A stretch of 64,000 bases of DNA from an uncultured Collinsella sp. (GTDB lineage: Bacteria; Actinomycetota; Coriobacteriia; Coriobacteriales; Coriobacteriaceae): the NCBI GenBank assembly GCA_902491565.1, contig CABUIE010000009.1, positions 1-64,000 of the forward strand, written 5' to 3'. The notes under the pieces were generated by a model. It made no database searches. It was not told the origin of the DNA and saw only the letters and a program-made list of their open reading frames with translations. This document shows, one piece after another, positions 26,357-37,023 of this stretch (position 1 is the first letter of the stretch; each line of letters starts with the position of its first letter). Both the position numbers and the translations under genes were made by a program.

Positions 26357-26389
26357 CCACCACAAAGGTGCCTGGCCCCTTTGTGGTGG
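26357..26389. repeat. CCACCACAAAGG palindromic repeat, copy 3
   Basis: Arms CCACCACAAAGG and CCTTTGTGGTGG with loop TGCCTGGCC, between the MFS gene and moaC-mobB. It is followed 20 bp later by a second, unrelated hairpin repeat. Confidence 0.85.
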
Positions 26390-26408
26390 AAGTGACGTTT
26401 GCCCAGAT

Positions 26409-26449
26409 AAAACCTGCCGAAATAAACCTGTCCCTTTTTGGCAGGTTTT
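26409..26449 (-). repeat. AAAACCTGCC hairpin repeat at the moaC-mobB stop
   Basis: Arms AAAACCTGCC (26409-26418) and GGCAGGTTTT (26440-26449) enclose AAATAAACCTGTCCCTTTTT. On the minus strand it overlaps the stop codon and ends in TTTTAT, so it probably terminates the moaA-moaC-mobB transcript. A related copy lies at 55405-55446. Confidence 0.75.
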
Positions 26450-27746
26450 AGGCCAGATGATCTTGGATGAGGTCGCAGATGGCTCGGGCGTCGTTGATGT
26501 TGATGGCTCGGGTCGCAAAGCCGGCGTCGAAGGCCTGACGCGCCAGGGCTTCGTTGCAGGCAAGGGCCAGCGTGTGGCCGTCGACCAGGTCGAGCGAGCT
26601 CTTGCCGCGCAGACGGTCGACACCGGAGCGTGCGACCACGATGTTGTCGAAGCCCTCGGTCTTATAGCCCTCGATGATCACCACGTCGACATCGTTGTAG
26701 CGCAACAGCAGCTCGCGCGCGGGCATCTCGTCCTCCTCGCGCGTGTCGGCGTACTCCGCCCAGCGCGTGGCGCAGATGAGGCCCACGTGTTTGGATCCGG
26801 CCTGGTGATGGCGCCAGGTGTCCTTAGCGGGCACATCGATATCAAAGCCGTGATGCCCATGATGCTTGAGCGAACCCACGCGCAGGCCGCGGCGGGTGAG
26901 CTCGGCGATAACCTTCTCGACGAGCGTGGTCTTGCCCGAGTTTTGGTAGCCGATAAACGCGATTGCGGGGACAGCCGGAGTGGGAGCTGCGGGCGAGGCG
27001 GCGACGGGTGCGCTCGCGGGCGCGACACCGTCAGCGGCCACGGCCTCAACAGCAGCGGCCTGACGCTCTGCGCGGTCCCACACGCCCGAGCGGCCGCCCT
27101 CCTTGTGCAGCAGGCGCACGTCGACGATCTCCATGCCGCGATCGACCGCCTTGCACATGTCATAGATCGTTAGGCACGCGGCACTCGCGCCGGTCAACGC
27201 CTCCATCTCGATACCCGTCTTGCCCGTCACGCCGGCCGTAACCAGTACGTGAAAGCCAACCTGCCCGTCCGCGCGCGCCGGTGCCCAGCCCTCGGGCACG
27301 TCCTCGACCGGCGTCCCCGCCGGAGCGATGGGCGCAATGTCGCACTTACTCTTGGTAATGAGCAACGGATGGCACATGGGGATGATGTCACTCGTGCGTT
27401 TGATGGCCATGATGCCCGCCACACGCGCGCAGGCAAGCACGTCGCCCTTTTTGGCGCGGTCCTGCAGCACCGTGGCTTGCGTCTCGGGGTGCATGAGGAT
27501 GGTGCCCTCGGCGATGGCAATGCGATGGGTCTCGGCCTTGTCGGACACGTCGACCATGCGCACCTCGCCCTTGGCGTCCACATGCGTCAGCTCGTCGCGA
27601 CGGGCGTCGCGGGCGGGCTCGGCGGCAGCGCTGACAGACGGCTGTGCGGACGCGTCGGCGTTACCGGCCGCAGCCGTGACTTTGTGGGCAGACATCGCGG
27701 CCCTGCGAGCGGCCTTGGTGGCATCGGCGTACCTGCTCTTGGCCAT
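26448..27746 (-). CDS. MoaC-MobB fusion protein (molybdenum cofactor synthesis)
   Basis: A 432-residue two-domain protein. Residues about 50-215 are MoaC (cyclic pyranopterin monophosphate synthase), with KKGDVLACARVAGIMAIKRTS, IPMCHPL and the TGKTGIEMEALTGA core. After an Ala/Pro-rich linker, residues about 255-430 are MobB, with P-loop GYQNSGKTT, LKHHGHH and EGYKTEG. MobB binds GTP and aids guanylylation of the cofactor. The start at 27746 has GGAGGATGAT. It follows moaA by 4 bp, so the operon supplies step 1 of cofactor synthesis (MoaA then MoaC) plus late-stage MobB. Fusion of the two is uncommon. moaD, moaE, moeA and mobA are not in this window. Confidence 0.92.
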   Translation of the reverse strand: MAKSRYADATKAARRAAMSAHKVTAAAGNADASAQPSVSAAAEPARDARRDELTHVDAKGEVRMVDVSDKAETHRIAIAEGTILMHPETQATVLQDRAKKGDVLACARVAGIMAIKRTSDIIPMCHPLLITKSKCDIAPIAPAGTPVEDVPEGWAPARADGQVGFHVLVTAGVTGKTGIEMEALTGASAACLTIYDMCKAVDRGMEIVDVRLLHKEGGRSGVWDRAERQAAAVEAVAADGVAPASAPVAASPAAPTPAVPAIAFIGYQNSGKTTLVEKVIAELTRRGLRVGSLKHHGHHGFDIDVPAKDTWRHHQAGSKHVGLICATRWAEYADTREEDEMPARELLLRYNDVDVVIIEGYKTEGFDNIVVARSGVDRLRGKSSLDLVDGHTLALACNEALARQAFDAGFATRAININDARAICDLIQDHLA

Positions 27747-27750
27747 ATGA

Positions 27751-28806
27751 TCATCCTCCGATTTGGGACATGAATCGTTGCGTGCCCTCAATTATCGCGT
27801 GTTCCTGCGGTTTGTGAGCCACGGCATCGCGCCAAATCGAAAGTACCTGCATATCATCACCACGGCGCAGGGCGTCGCGCACCGAATACTCGGCATCGCT
27901 GAACAGGCACGGACGCACGTTGCCATCGGCCGTCAGGCGCAGACGGTTGCAATTCGCACAAAAATGGTTGGACATGGCACTAATAAAGCCGACCGTTCCC
28001 GCCGCGCCCGGAAAGTGCCAATAACGCGCAGGGCCCGCGCCGGCAGGAGCGTCGTTGATGTCGAGCGGCTCGAGCTCGCCCAGCCCCACCGTGGCGGCCC
28101 CGGCATTGATGCGCGCCCGCAGCTCGTCACTCGGCACGGTATCGCTCGCGTCCCACAGTTCGGGATTGAGCGCGGGCGCATGCGGGTCCACAGCGCAATG
28201 CGAGCTCGTGCGCTCGTCGCCAATGGGCATGTATTCGATAAAGCGCAGGTGGATGGGGCGGTCAAGCGTGAGCCGCGCGAGGGCCGCCACATCCTGGTTG
28301 AGCCGGCGCACAACAACGCAGTTGACCTTAACGGGCTCAAAGCCCCAAGCCAGTGCCGCGTCGATGCCGGCCATTGTCTGCTCGAGTCGACCCAGGCGCG
28401 TGATCTTTCCAAACAGCGTAGGGTCGAGCGTATCGAGCGAGATGTTGACGCGGTTAAGCCCGGCATCTTTGAGCTGCGGCGCCAGCTTGGGCAGCAGGGC
28501 GCCGTTGGTGGTGAGCGAGACGTCCTCGATCTGCGGAATCGCGCGGATGTCGCGAATAAGCGGGATGATACGGCGGCTGACCAGCGGCTCGCCACCCGTC
28601 AGGCGCACGCGGCGAATGCCCTCCCCCGCCACCAAGCGCACAAAGCGGGCGATTTCCTCGGCGCTGAGCAGCTCGTCGTGTGCACGGGGCGCCACGCCAT
28701 CGGCCGGCATGCAGTAAATGCAGCGGAAATTGCACTTGTCGGTAACGGCAATGCGCAGGTAGTTGATATCGCGGCCAAAGCCGTCATGTTGCACGTGCCC
28801 GTCCAC
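27751..28806 (-). CDS. moaA: GTP 3',8-cyclase (radical SAM), molybdenum cofactor synthesis
   Basis: A 351-residue radical-SAM enzyme that, with MoaC, converts GTP to cyclic pyranopterin. The first cluster motif is CNFRCIYC (about 24-31); the second is the C-terminal FCANCNRLRL...CLF. The protein ends in the conserved Gly-Gly (MSQIGG). TGGEPLV supplies the SAM-binding GGE. The start is a GTG at 28806 with GGGGAGGG upstream. Four bases separate its stop from the moaC-mobB start. Confidence 0.96.
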   Translation of the reverse strand: MDGHVQHDGFGRDINYLRIAVTDKCNFRCIYCMPADGVAPRAHDELLSAEEIARFVRLVAGEGIRRVRLTGGEPLVSRRIIPLIRDIRAIPQIEDVSLTTNGALLPKLAPQLKDAGLNRVNISLDTLDPTLFGKITRLGRLEQTMAGIDAALAWGFEPVKVNCVVVRRLNQDVAALARLTLDRPIHLRFIEYMPIGDERTSSHCAVDPHAPALNPELWDASDTVPSDELRARINAGAATVGLGELEPLDINDAPAGAGPARYWHFPGAAGTVGFISAMSNHFCANCNRLRLTADGNVRPCLFSDAEYSVRDALRRGDDMQVLSIWRDAVAHKPQEHAIIEGTQRFMSQIGG

Positions 28807-28937
28807 GCAGCCCTCCCCTCACGCGGCGTTTTATTCTTCGGAAAACATAATACCCCACGAGAGAATCATGCCGACACCCGTACGACAGGACAGGTCGCTT
28901 CGAGCAAAACGGACTTTCCGAGCCCATCCTCAACACA

Positions 28938-29000
28938 GACCATCACAACATTCGATGCTTTTCCCGTTTTTGACGAAAAACGTCGAATGTTGTGATGGTC
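28938..29000. repeat. CATCACAACATT palindromic repeat, copy 3
   Basis: Arms GACCATCACAACATTCGA and TCGAATGTTGTGATGGTC with inner TTTT/AAAA pairing, giving a long hairpin. It lies between moaA and the Vsr-like gene and is closer in sequence to copy 4 than to copies 1 and 2. Confidence 0.85.
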
Positions 29001-29039
29001 TGCCCGCCCACGGCACCCCGTAGAAGGACCAAAACACCC

Positions 29040-30077
29040 CTAAAGGCCGCCGTCCCAGTGCCGAATCACGAATTCTCGCAGGTCATTCTGACGTTTCTGG
29101 AACGCTTCGCTTCGGTCGCACTTAAGGCCCATAGCGAGCGCGATGGCGTTCATAGCCCGGTGCAATTGCAGCTGATGGGCAAACTGAGTCCCGGTGAGGA
29201 CGATCATCCTAAAGCCCAGCGCGCTCAGCACGGTCATACGCTCCGCATCCGACGCGCTGCGCTGTTTATCAAGATGGTCCGAGCCGTTGTATTCAATCCC
29301 CGTACCGCTCGCAGGCGCATATACGTCGATCTCGAAATACCCGGCCTTTGCGAGATACTTGAACTCGCTGGGAACATCGACCCGATGGTTGAGCTCGATC
29401 TTGGCGTATCCCAGCCCGCCCTGGGAACGTTTTGCTACGACTATGATTGCGGTGGCCGTCTCCATGGGCGACCGCGCGCCATCGTGCACGCGCCTGAGCA
29501 CGGCGGCCGCGCGTATAACCCCCTGACGAGATCGGTTCTCATTGCAATAAGCAATCAAGTCGGCAACGGTATACCTCTGCCCCATCTCGATATAATCGCC
29601 TGTCGACAGATGATTCAAATGGTATCGGGCACAGATTTCGTAGCCATATTCCAGCTGCTCGGGCTCGCTCATCCACGAACCCGCTTGGACAAAGCACATG
29701 GCCTCATCAACCACCAGAAGGCCCTCTGCCACCTCGATAAGATGGCCTGGAGGTACCGGCGCTCCAAACACGTGGCACCTAAATCCAGCCGGCGTCGAGC
29801 GCTCAAAATCGAAGTTGACGAGCGCGTCGATATGATTGAGCTCTTCTCGTGGAATACCAAGAGAAACCAGATAGTCGGCAACGATCCCAACTGCCGTTGA
29901 AGCCCTCAGCCCCTTGGCATCGAGTCCCAATTTGGGCAGGCTCGCGGTCGGTTCCGCCTCGTTGGCAAGCGAGTCCTCATCGTATAGGCTGCTTGCTCGC
30001 GAGAGCGGCTCGGACGGGCGCGCCACGTTGTGGTACAGCCAGGCAGTCTTATGGGACAGGACGATCGGCAGGTCCAT
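29040..30077 (-). CDS. Vsr/DUF559-like protein (possible endonuclease fold)
   Basis: A 345-residue protein with no confidently recognised N-terminal domain. The C-terminal third reads FEIDVYAPASGTGIEYNG, then DHLDKQRSASDAERMTVLSALGFRMIVLT. This fits the Vsr-like/DUF559 PD-(D/E)xK pattern (acidic residue, then E-Y-(D/N)-G, His, arginine-rich helix). The N-terminal part may be an AbiEi-like or helical regulator domain (VLSHKTAWLYHNV; RYTVADLIAYCNENRSRQGV). The start at 30077 has GGAGGG. Monocistronic, flanked by two copies of the CATCACAACATT repeat. Function unknown; nuclease activity is inference. Confidence 0.6.
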   Translation of the reverse strand: MDLPIVLSHKTAWLYHNVARPSEPLSRASSLYDEDSLANEAEPTASLPKLGLDAKGLRASTAVGIVADYLVSLGIPREELNHIDALVNFDFERSTPAGFRCHVFGAPVPPGHLIEVAEGLLVVDEAMCFVQAGSWMSEPEQLEYGYEICARYHLNHLSTGDYIEMGQRYTVADLIAYCNENRSRQGVIRAAAVLRRVHDGARSPMETATAIIVVAKRSQGGLGYAKIELNHRVDVPSEFKYLAKAGYFEIDVYAPASGTGIEYNGSDHLDKQRSASDAERMTVLSALGFRMIVLTGTQFAHQLQLHRAMNAIALAMGLKCDRSEAFQKRQNDLREFVIRHWDGGL

Positions 30078-30177
30078 GAGCCCTCCAATGGAGTCGGATA
30101 ACCAACCTTATTCCCCTGCTCACGGGTTCGCACACCTTCGTGCGCAAGAAAGCGATTCCACCCGATCGAGTGGCAGA

Positions 30178-30243
30178 AAAACCATCACAACATTCGATGC
30201 TTTTCCCGATTTTGGCGAAAAACGTCGAATGTTGTGATGGTTT
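30178..30243. repeat. CATCACAACATT palindromic repeat, copy 4
   Basis: Arms AAACCATCACAACATTCGA and TCGAATGTTGTGATGGTTT with inner TTTT/AAAA pairing. It lies between the Vsr-like gene and the MATE promoter. The rest of 30078-30395 contains only that promoter. Confidence 0.85.
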
Positions 30244-30324
30244 GAGGCGAGGTGAGGGGCACGGAAGGGTCAAAGCATCGTGCTCGGAGCGTGACTTTTT
30301 TTCGCCCCACTGCCAACACAAACC

Positions 30325-30355
30325 TTGACTCTACAATCGTTGTAGGGTTTTCACT
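30325..30355 (+). promoter_or_regulatory. MerR-type promoter of the MATE/MerR operon
   Basis: TTGACT (30325-30330) is followed by a 19-bp spacer and TTCACT (30350-30355). The spacer opens with the palindrome CTACAATCGTTGTAG (arms CTACAA and TTGTAG). An overlong 19-bp spacer with a dyad between the hexamers is the hallmark of MerR-family promoters, and the second gene downstream is a MerR regulator. The -10 match is weak. Confidence 0.65.
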
Positions 30356-30395
30356 ACACTGGTACGTGAACAAACCCAGCCAGAAAGCCCCGCCC

Positions 30396-31742
30396 ATGGA
30401 ACACGACCTCACACGCGGCAATGTCCTTAAGACCATCGCGGTCTTTGCCCTGCCCTATATGCTCTCGTACTTTTTGCAGATGCTCTACGGCATGGCCGAC
30501 CTGTACATGATGGGGCAGTTTAGCGGCGCCGCCGGCATCACCGCCGTGGGCAATGGCGCGCAGACGCTCTATATCATTACCGTGACGCTCGTGGGCCTGG
30601 CCATGGGAACGACGGTCATCGTCGGCCACGCCGTGGGCTCGCGCCGCTTCGACCGCGCCGAGACCGCCATCGGCAATACCATCACGCTGTTTATGGGCGT
30701 CTCGGTGGTACTGGCCGCTGTCCTGCTTGCATTGTGTCCGCAGATTGTGGCACTCATTGGCACGCCGGCCGAGGCAGTCGAAGGAACCGCCGCCTACCTG
30801 CGTATCTGCTTTGTCGGCATTCCGTTTATCGCCGCGTACAACATTCTCTCGGCCATCTTTCGCGGGCTGGGCGATTCGCGCTCGCCTATGTACGTGATCG
30901 GCGTGGCGTGCATCATCAACATCGCGCTCGACTTTCTATTTATCGGCCACATGGGACTCGGCCCCGTGGGTGCGGCGCTCGGCACGGTAACCGCCCAGAC
31001 GGCAAGCGTTGCCCTCGCGCTCGTGTGGCTCAAGAGCCGTCGCACGAACATCCACGTTAAGCGTAGCGACCTGCGCCCCCAGCCCGAGGTGCTCGGCAGC
31101 ATTCTTAAGATCGGCGTGCCCGTGGCCGTGCAGGACGGTTGCATCCAGGTGGCGTTTATGTTTATCACCGTCATCGCCAACCACCGAGGGCTCGTCGACG
31201 CCGCCGCCGTGGGCCTGGTCGAAAAGATGATCAGCTTTTTGTTCATCGTCCCGAGCTCCATGGGCGCCACCGTCAGCGCACTCACAGCGCAAAATGCCGG
31301 CGCGGGCAAGGGCGACCGCGCGCGCCAGGTACTCAAAGACGCCATGACCATCTCGGTAGTGTACGGCTGTCTGATCACAACGCTGATGTGGCTGGTGGCA
31401 CCGACGTTTATCGGCTTTTTTGCCAAGGACGCCGCGGTGGTCGCGGCCGGCACCGGCTATATGCACAGTTATATTTTCGATGCAATCTTTGCCGGCATCC
31501 ACATTTGCTTTAGCGGCTTTTTCGCTGCATACGGCAAGAGCTACATCGGCTTTGCGCACAACGTGCTGGCCGTGGCACTCATTCGCGTGCCCGGTGCGTG
31601 GCTGTTGTCGAACGCCTATTCCGATACGTTGTTTCCCATGGGCATCGCGTCGCCGTGCGGATCGATTTTGTCGGCAGTCATCTGTGTTGTCGCGTTTACC
31701 GTGCTCAACCGGCGTGGGGCTTTTAACAAGCTGATGGCGTAG
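30396..31742 (+). CDS. MATE-family multidrug efflux transporter
   Basis: A 448-residue membrane protein with twelve hydrophobic helices in two related halves, typical of DinF/NorM-type MATE antiporters that expel cationic drugs using Na+ or H+. Family features include MLYGMADLYMMGQFSG near the N-terminus and GLGDSRSPMYVIG in the middle. The start at 30396 (MEHDLTRGN) is preferred by similarity to MATE N-termini; the ribosome site is weak (AGAAAG). A MerR regulator gene follows 53 bp later. The pair is preceded by a MerR-geometry promoter, so drug-inducible expression is likely. Confidence 0.93.
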   Translation: MEHDLTRGNVLKTIAVFALPYMLSYFLQMLYGMADLYMMGQFSGAAGITAVGNGAQTLYIITVTLVGLAMGTTVIVGHAVGSRRFDRAETAIGNTITLFMGVSVVLAAVLLALCPQIVALIGTPAEAVEGTAAYLRICFVGIPFIAAYNILSAIFRGLGDSRSPMYVIGVACIINIALDFLFIGHMGLGPVGAALGTVTAQTASVALALVWLKSRRTNIHVKRSDLRPQPEVLGSILKIGVPVAVQDGCIQVAFMFITVIANHRGLVDAAAVGLVEKMISFLFIVPSSMGATVSALTAQNAGAGKGDRARQVLKDAMTISVVYGCLITTLMWLVAPTFIGFFAKDAAVVAAGTGYMHSYIFDAIFAGIHICFSGFFAAYGKSYIGFAHNVLAVALIRVPGAWLLSNAYSDTLFPMGIASPCGSILSAVICVVAFTVLNRRGAFNKLMA

Positions 31743-31795
31743 CGGGGCGACGCGAGCCTGGCGCCCTCCCCGACCCTATTGAAAGGAGCTGTCCT

Positions 31796-32639
31796 GTGAC
31801 CGACTCGCCAACTGAACATACCGAGGGCCTGCTCCGAATTGGCGAGGTGGCGCGTCTGTTTAACCTGAGTGTGGGCACGCTGCGCCATTACGAGCAGATG
31901 GGCTTGCTGGACCCGGCGCACATCGATCCGACGAGTGGGTACCGCTACTACGGATCGCGGCAGCTCTCCACCCTCAACACCATCAGCCACCTGCGTGTTC
32001 TCGACTTGCCGTTGGCGCAAATCCGCGAGTTTGTGACCACGCGCGATGTGGACCTCATGCAGCGGCAGCTAGCTCAGCAGCAGGAGCTCATCGAGCGCAA
32101 GCGCCGTGAACTTGAACGCGTGTCGCGCAAGATCGATAACCGGCTTGCGCTGCTGCATGATGCCCTGAACACCGAGCTCGATACCATCTGCACAATCGAT
32201 GCGCCCGAGCTCCGCTGCGCTGTGCTGCGTGAACGCGTCAACCCTACCGACGCCTATGCGCTGGAGTGGCAGATTCGTCAGCTGCAGAAGGGCCAGCACG
32301 AGACCTTTGTTTTTCTGGGCAACTTAGGCGTCGGGATTAGCGCCGAGCGCCTGGCCGGCGGCGACTTTGACGGCTACGACGAAGTCTTTCTGCTGCTGGA
32401 TGACACGGACGATTACCTACCTGGGCGATGTCGAAGTACGTCCCGCCGCGCGGTGTCTGACGGTCAGCTTCCGCGGCACGCACGGTCAGGCGGCCCCGCG
32501 CTATGAGCGCTTACTCGATTACATGCACGAGCGCGACCTGTCCCCCGCCGGTCCCTCGCGCGAAATCGCCCTCATCGACGACATCATCAGCGACGACCCG
32601 GGAGCGTATGTGACGAGGATCGCGATACCGGTCCGCTAA
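31796..32639 (+). pseudogene. MerR-family regulator with effector domain, frameshifted
   Basis: The first frame (31796 onward) encodes a MerR HTH (RIGEVARLFNLSVGTLRHYEQMGLL) and a coiled-coil linker (QRQLAQQQELIERKRRELERVSRKI). It then enters a GyrI/BmrR-like effector domain that breaks off near FLLLDDTDDYL. The remainder of that domain (YLGDVEVRPAARCLTVSFRG to RIAIPVR, ending 32639) is in another frame. The switch coincides with a tandem TACC TACC (32414-32421); removing one copy restores DDYLGDVEV. The first frame instead ends at 32506 with unrelated residues. This could be a genuine loss of effector sensing, a phase-variable site, or a base-call error. Promoter binding could survive truncation. 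Confidence 0.8.
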
Positions 32640-32747
32640 TCACTACCATTTATCGAGCAATTCCATCCATTTACCTTAATCCGAATTAGATTGTATTTTG
32701 TAGCAAATAAAATGACAGCATATTGCCCCCCATAGGCAGGAGACATT

Positions 32748-33920
32748 ATGCCCAGAGTTCAATCACGTCGCTCGTTTCTTCTCGGCCTAGCCTCGATCAT
32801 CGGCTTATCCGCGTCACGCCCAACAAGAGTATTCGCTGCCGACTCAAACTCATCCGTCGCTTTTACATCAGACCTAGCACAAGACTACGCGCTTTCCCTG
32901 TTGCCCATCGTCGACGGATCCGCGAACTTAGAGATCGAGCAAATCGTTCCCGTATGCCAACAAATCGGCCTTATCTGTGGCTATGAAATCAGTGTCACAA
33001 GGGAAGGAAGCTCTTACGGTTATTTAATACTTGACGCATCATATCCTGGGCTTCTGAAGGAGATAACCCTCGGCGATACCATTCTTCCGATTTCAGCTTC
33101 TCTATCAAACGCCATTTCAACTTATTCCGGCCAACAGGCCACAAACCCAACCGTACTAATTTCGTACAACGATATTGAATATGGAACTTTGGTGCCAGGA
33201 ACTAGAGACTGTGTAACCAACTATAACAATATACGGTCTGTCCCGATTGTCACCGAAAAGGGTATAGCACCTCAAAGCAATAACCCAACTTCATGGGATG
33301 CTGTCATTATCAATGAAGATGACTTGATGTTGCATTTCCAAATAGACGATTTAAACGGAATACCGTTCCGAGGAGTCTCGGAATCATTAGTTGAAGCCCG
33401 CACTAATAAGTATGCATGCGTCGTTTCTGCCTTGTACGCTGTATCAATGCATTACGGTCTCACCAGTTCAAACGCTAATCAATTTAATCCCGATTATTAT
33501 AAAGAAATATGGAACGTCACTGGCACAACAACGTATAAGACCAATGATCAGGGCGTCGAGTACGGAAGCACGATCATCCCAGATGGAATTGTTCCGTTTA
33601 AAAGTCTTGCCGCTCAAAAGGGTAGAGCACTTAATACTCAATTTTTCGGTTATCAGCCTCAATTCGCTCAGTACAGAGCAACTATCGATCAAGGGAATAT
33701 CGGCTTGTATCATATGTGGATCAACAGCCGAAACAGTGAAGGATCCGTCGAGCTATCAGGTCATACGGTCACGGTAACTGGCTATTTTACTGGGCATAAT
33801 GGAAGCTCTGGCATCGAACTGCAGTGGCTCGAAGTATTCGACGGATGGAACACTTATCCCCGAGCGATTAACTATGCAACGCCCAATATGGTCAAATTGA
33901 ACGGAACAGTCTTTTGGTAG
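32748..33920 (+). CDS. Tat-exported cysteine-protease-like protein
   Basis: A 390-residue protein with a Tat-type signal (QSRRSFLLGLASIIG) and AFAA-like cleavage near 30. The N-terminal half (GYLILDASYPGLLKEITLGD) resembles the inhibitory pro-region of streptopain/C10-type peptidases. The C-terminal half has a papain-like set: Cys224 in KYACVVSALYAV, His339 in SGHTVTVTGYF and an Asp/Trp/Asn site in VFDGWN. C39-like peptidase is the other possibility. The start at 32748 has AGGAG. Base composition is much more AT-rich than the neighbours, suggesting recent acquisition. A small lipoprotein gene follows directly. Substrate unknown; activity inferred from residues only. Confidence 0.65.
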   Translation: MPRVQSRRSFLLGLASIIGLSASRPTRVFAADSNSSVAFTSDLAQDYALSLLPIVDGSANLEIEQIVPVCQQIGLICGYEISVTREGSSYGYLILDASYPGLLKEITLGDTILPISASLSNAISTYSGQQATNPTVLISYNDIEYGTLVPGTRDCVTNYNNIRSVPIVTEKGIAPQSNNPTSWDAVIINEDDLMLHFQIDDLNGIPFRGVSESLVEARTNKYACVVSALYAVSMHYGLTSSNANQFNPDYYKEIWNVTGTTTYKTNDQGVEYGSTIIPDGIVPFKSLAAQKGRALNTQFFGYQPQFAQYRATIDQGNIGLYHMWINSRNSEGSVELSGHTVTVTGYFTGHNGSSGIELQWLEVFDGWNTYPRAINYATPNMVKLNGTVFW

Positions 33921-33925
33921 ACCGG

Positions 33926-34312
33926 ATGGCACCATCAAAATGCTATGGCACCACGGCCTTTGCCCTGGTTACGATATTGGTGATTTTCGCTATGTTTGCA
34001 TCCGTTTCTTCATGCACAGATAGAGCCCGCTATAGCGGAGGAGATGATTACCTTGTCTTTGGAGCCGGCAGCGTTCATTCTATTGAGGGAACGGAACTCG
34101 TAATCCAAACAGACAACAGTCCCCGCTACACCGACGCTGGAAAGCAAACCCGGATTACATTCCCCTCATCTGGCCGAATCAAAGACAAGCTTTCCCAAAT
34201 CAAAGTTGGGACAAGAGTTTCCTACTCACGCTTTGAGTCGGTAGACGCATCTGGATCATACGAGGGAAACGATATCGAAATTGAACAGGCAAACACTATA
34301 AGGAGATGTTGA
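33926..34312 (+). CDS. Small putative lipoprotein next to the protease-like gene
   Basis: A 128-residue protein (from the ATG at 33926; a TTG at 33914 overlapping the preceding stop is the alternative). A hydrophobic N-terminal span (FALVTILVIFAMFASV) ends at VSSC, which fits a lipobox. The mature part is a small beta-rich domain (VHSIEGTELVIQTD, VGTRVSYSRFES), possibly an OB- or DUF-type fold. It starts 5 bp after the protease-like gene and shares its AT-rich composition, so the two probably moved together. A partner, inhibitor or immunity role is speculative. Confidence 0.6.
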   Translation: MAPSKCYGTTAFALVTILVIFAMFASVSSCTDRARYSGGDDYLVFGAGSVHSIEGTELVIQTDNSPRYTDAGKQTRITFPSSGRIKDKLSQIKVGTRVSYSRFESVDASGSYEGNDIEIEQANTIRRC

Positions 34313-34341
34313 GGAACTGAGCCTCTGCGCAGTTCCTCAAC
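34308..34341. terminator. Bidirectional hairpin between the lipoprotein gene and ligA
   Basis: GTTGAGGAACTG (34308-34319) and CAGTTCCTCAAC (34330-34341) form a perfect 12-bp stem with a 10-nt loop. It lies between the stops of two convergent genes and probably ends both transcripts, although T-runs are short. Confidence 0.7.
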
Positions 34342-34347
34342 AAATCA

Positions 34348-36886
<2,539 letters not shown>

Positions 36887-36961
36887 AGACCATTACGAAC
36901 CAGGCCTCTTGCCAGCCACAAGTGATCCGTTTTCCTCCGTCCCCAACGGATCAATAAGAAA

Positions 36962-36997
36962 AGAGGGGCTGTCCCGCGTTGATGGGACAGCCCCTCT
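36962..36997 (-). terminator. Intrinsic terminator of htrA
   Basis: AGAGGGGCTGTCCC and GGGACAGCCCCTCT form a perfect 14-bp stem with an 8-nt loop, followed on the minus strand by TTTTCTTATT. It lies 26 bp beyond the htrA stop. Confidence 0.93.
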
Positions 36998-37023
36998 GGC
37001 TTCGGCATGTGCGAAATGGCTCG

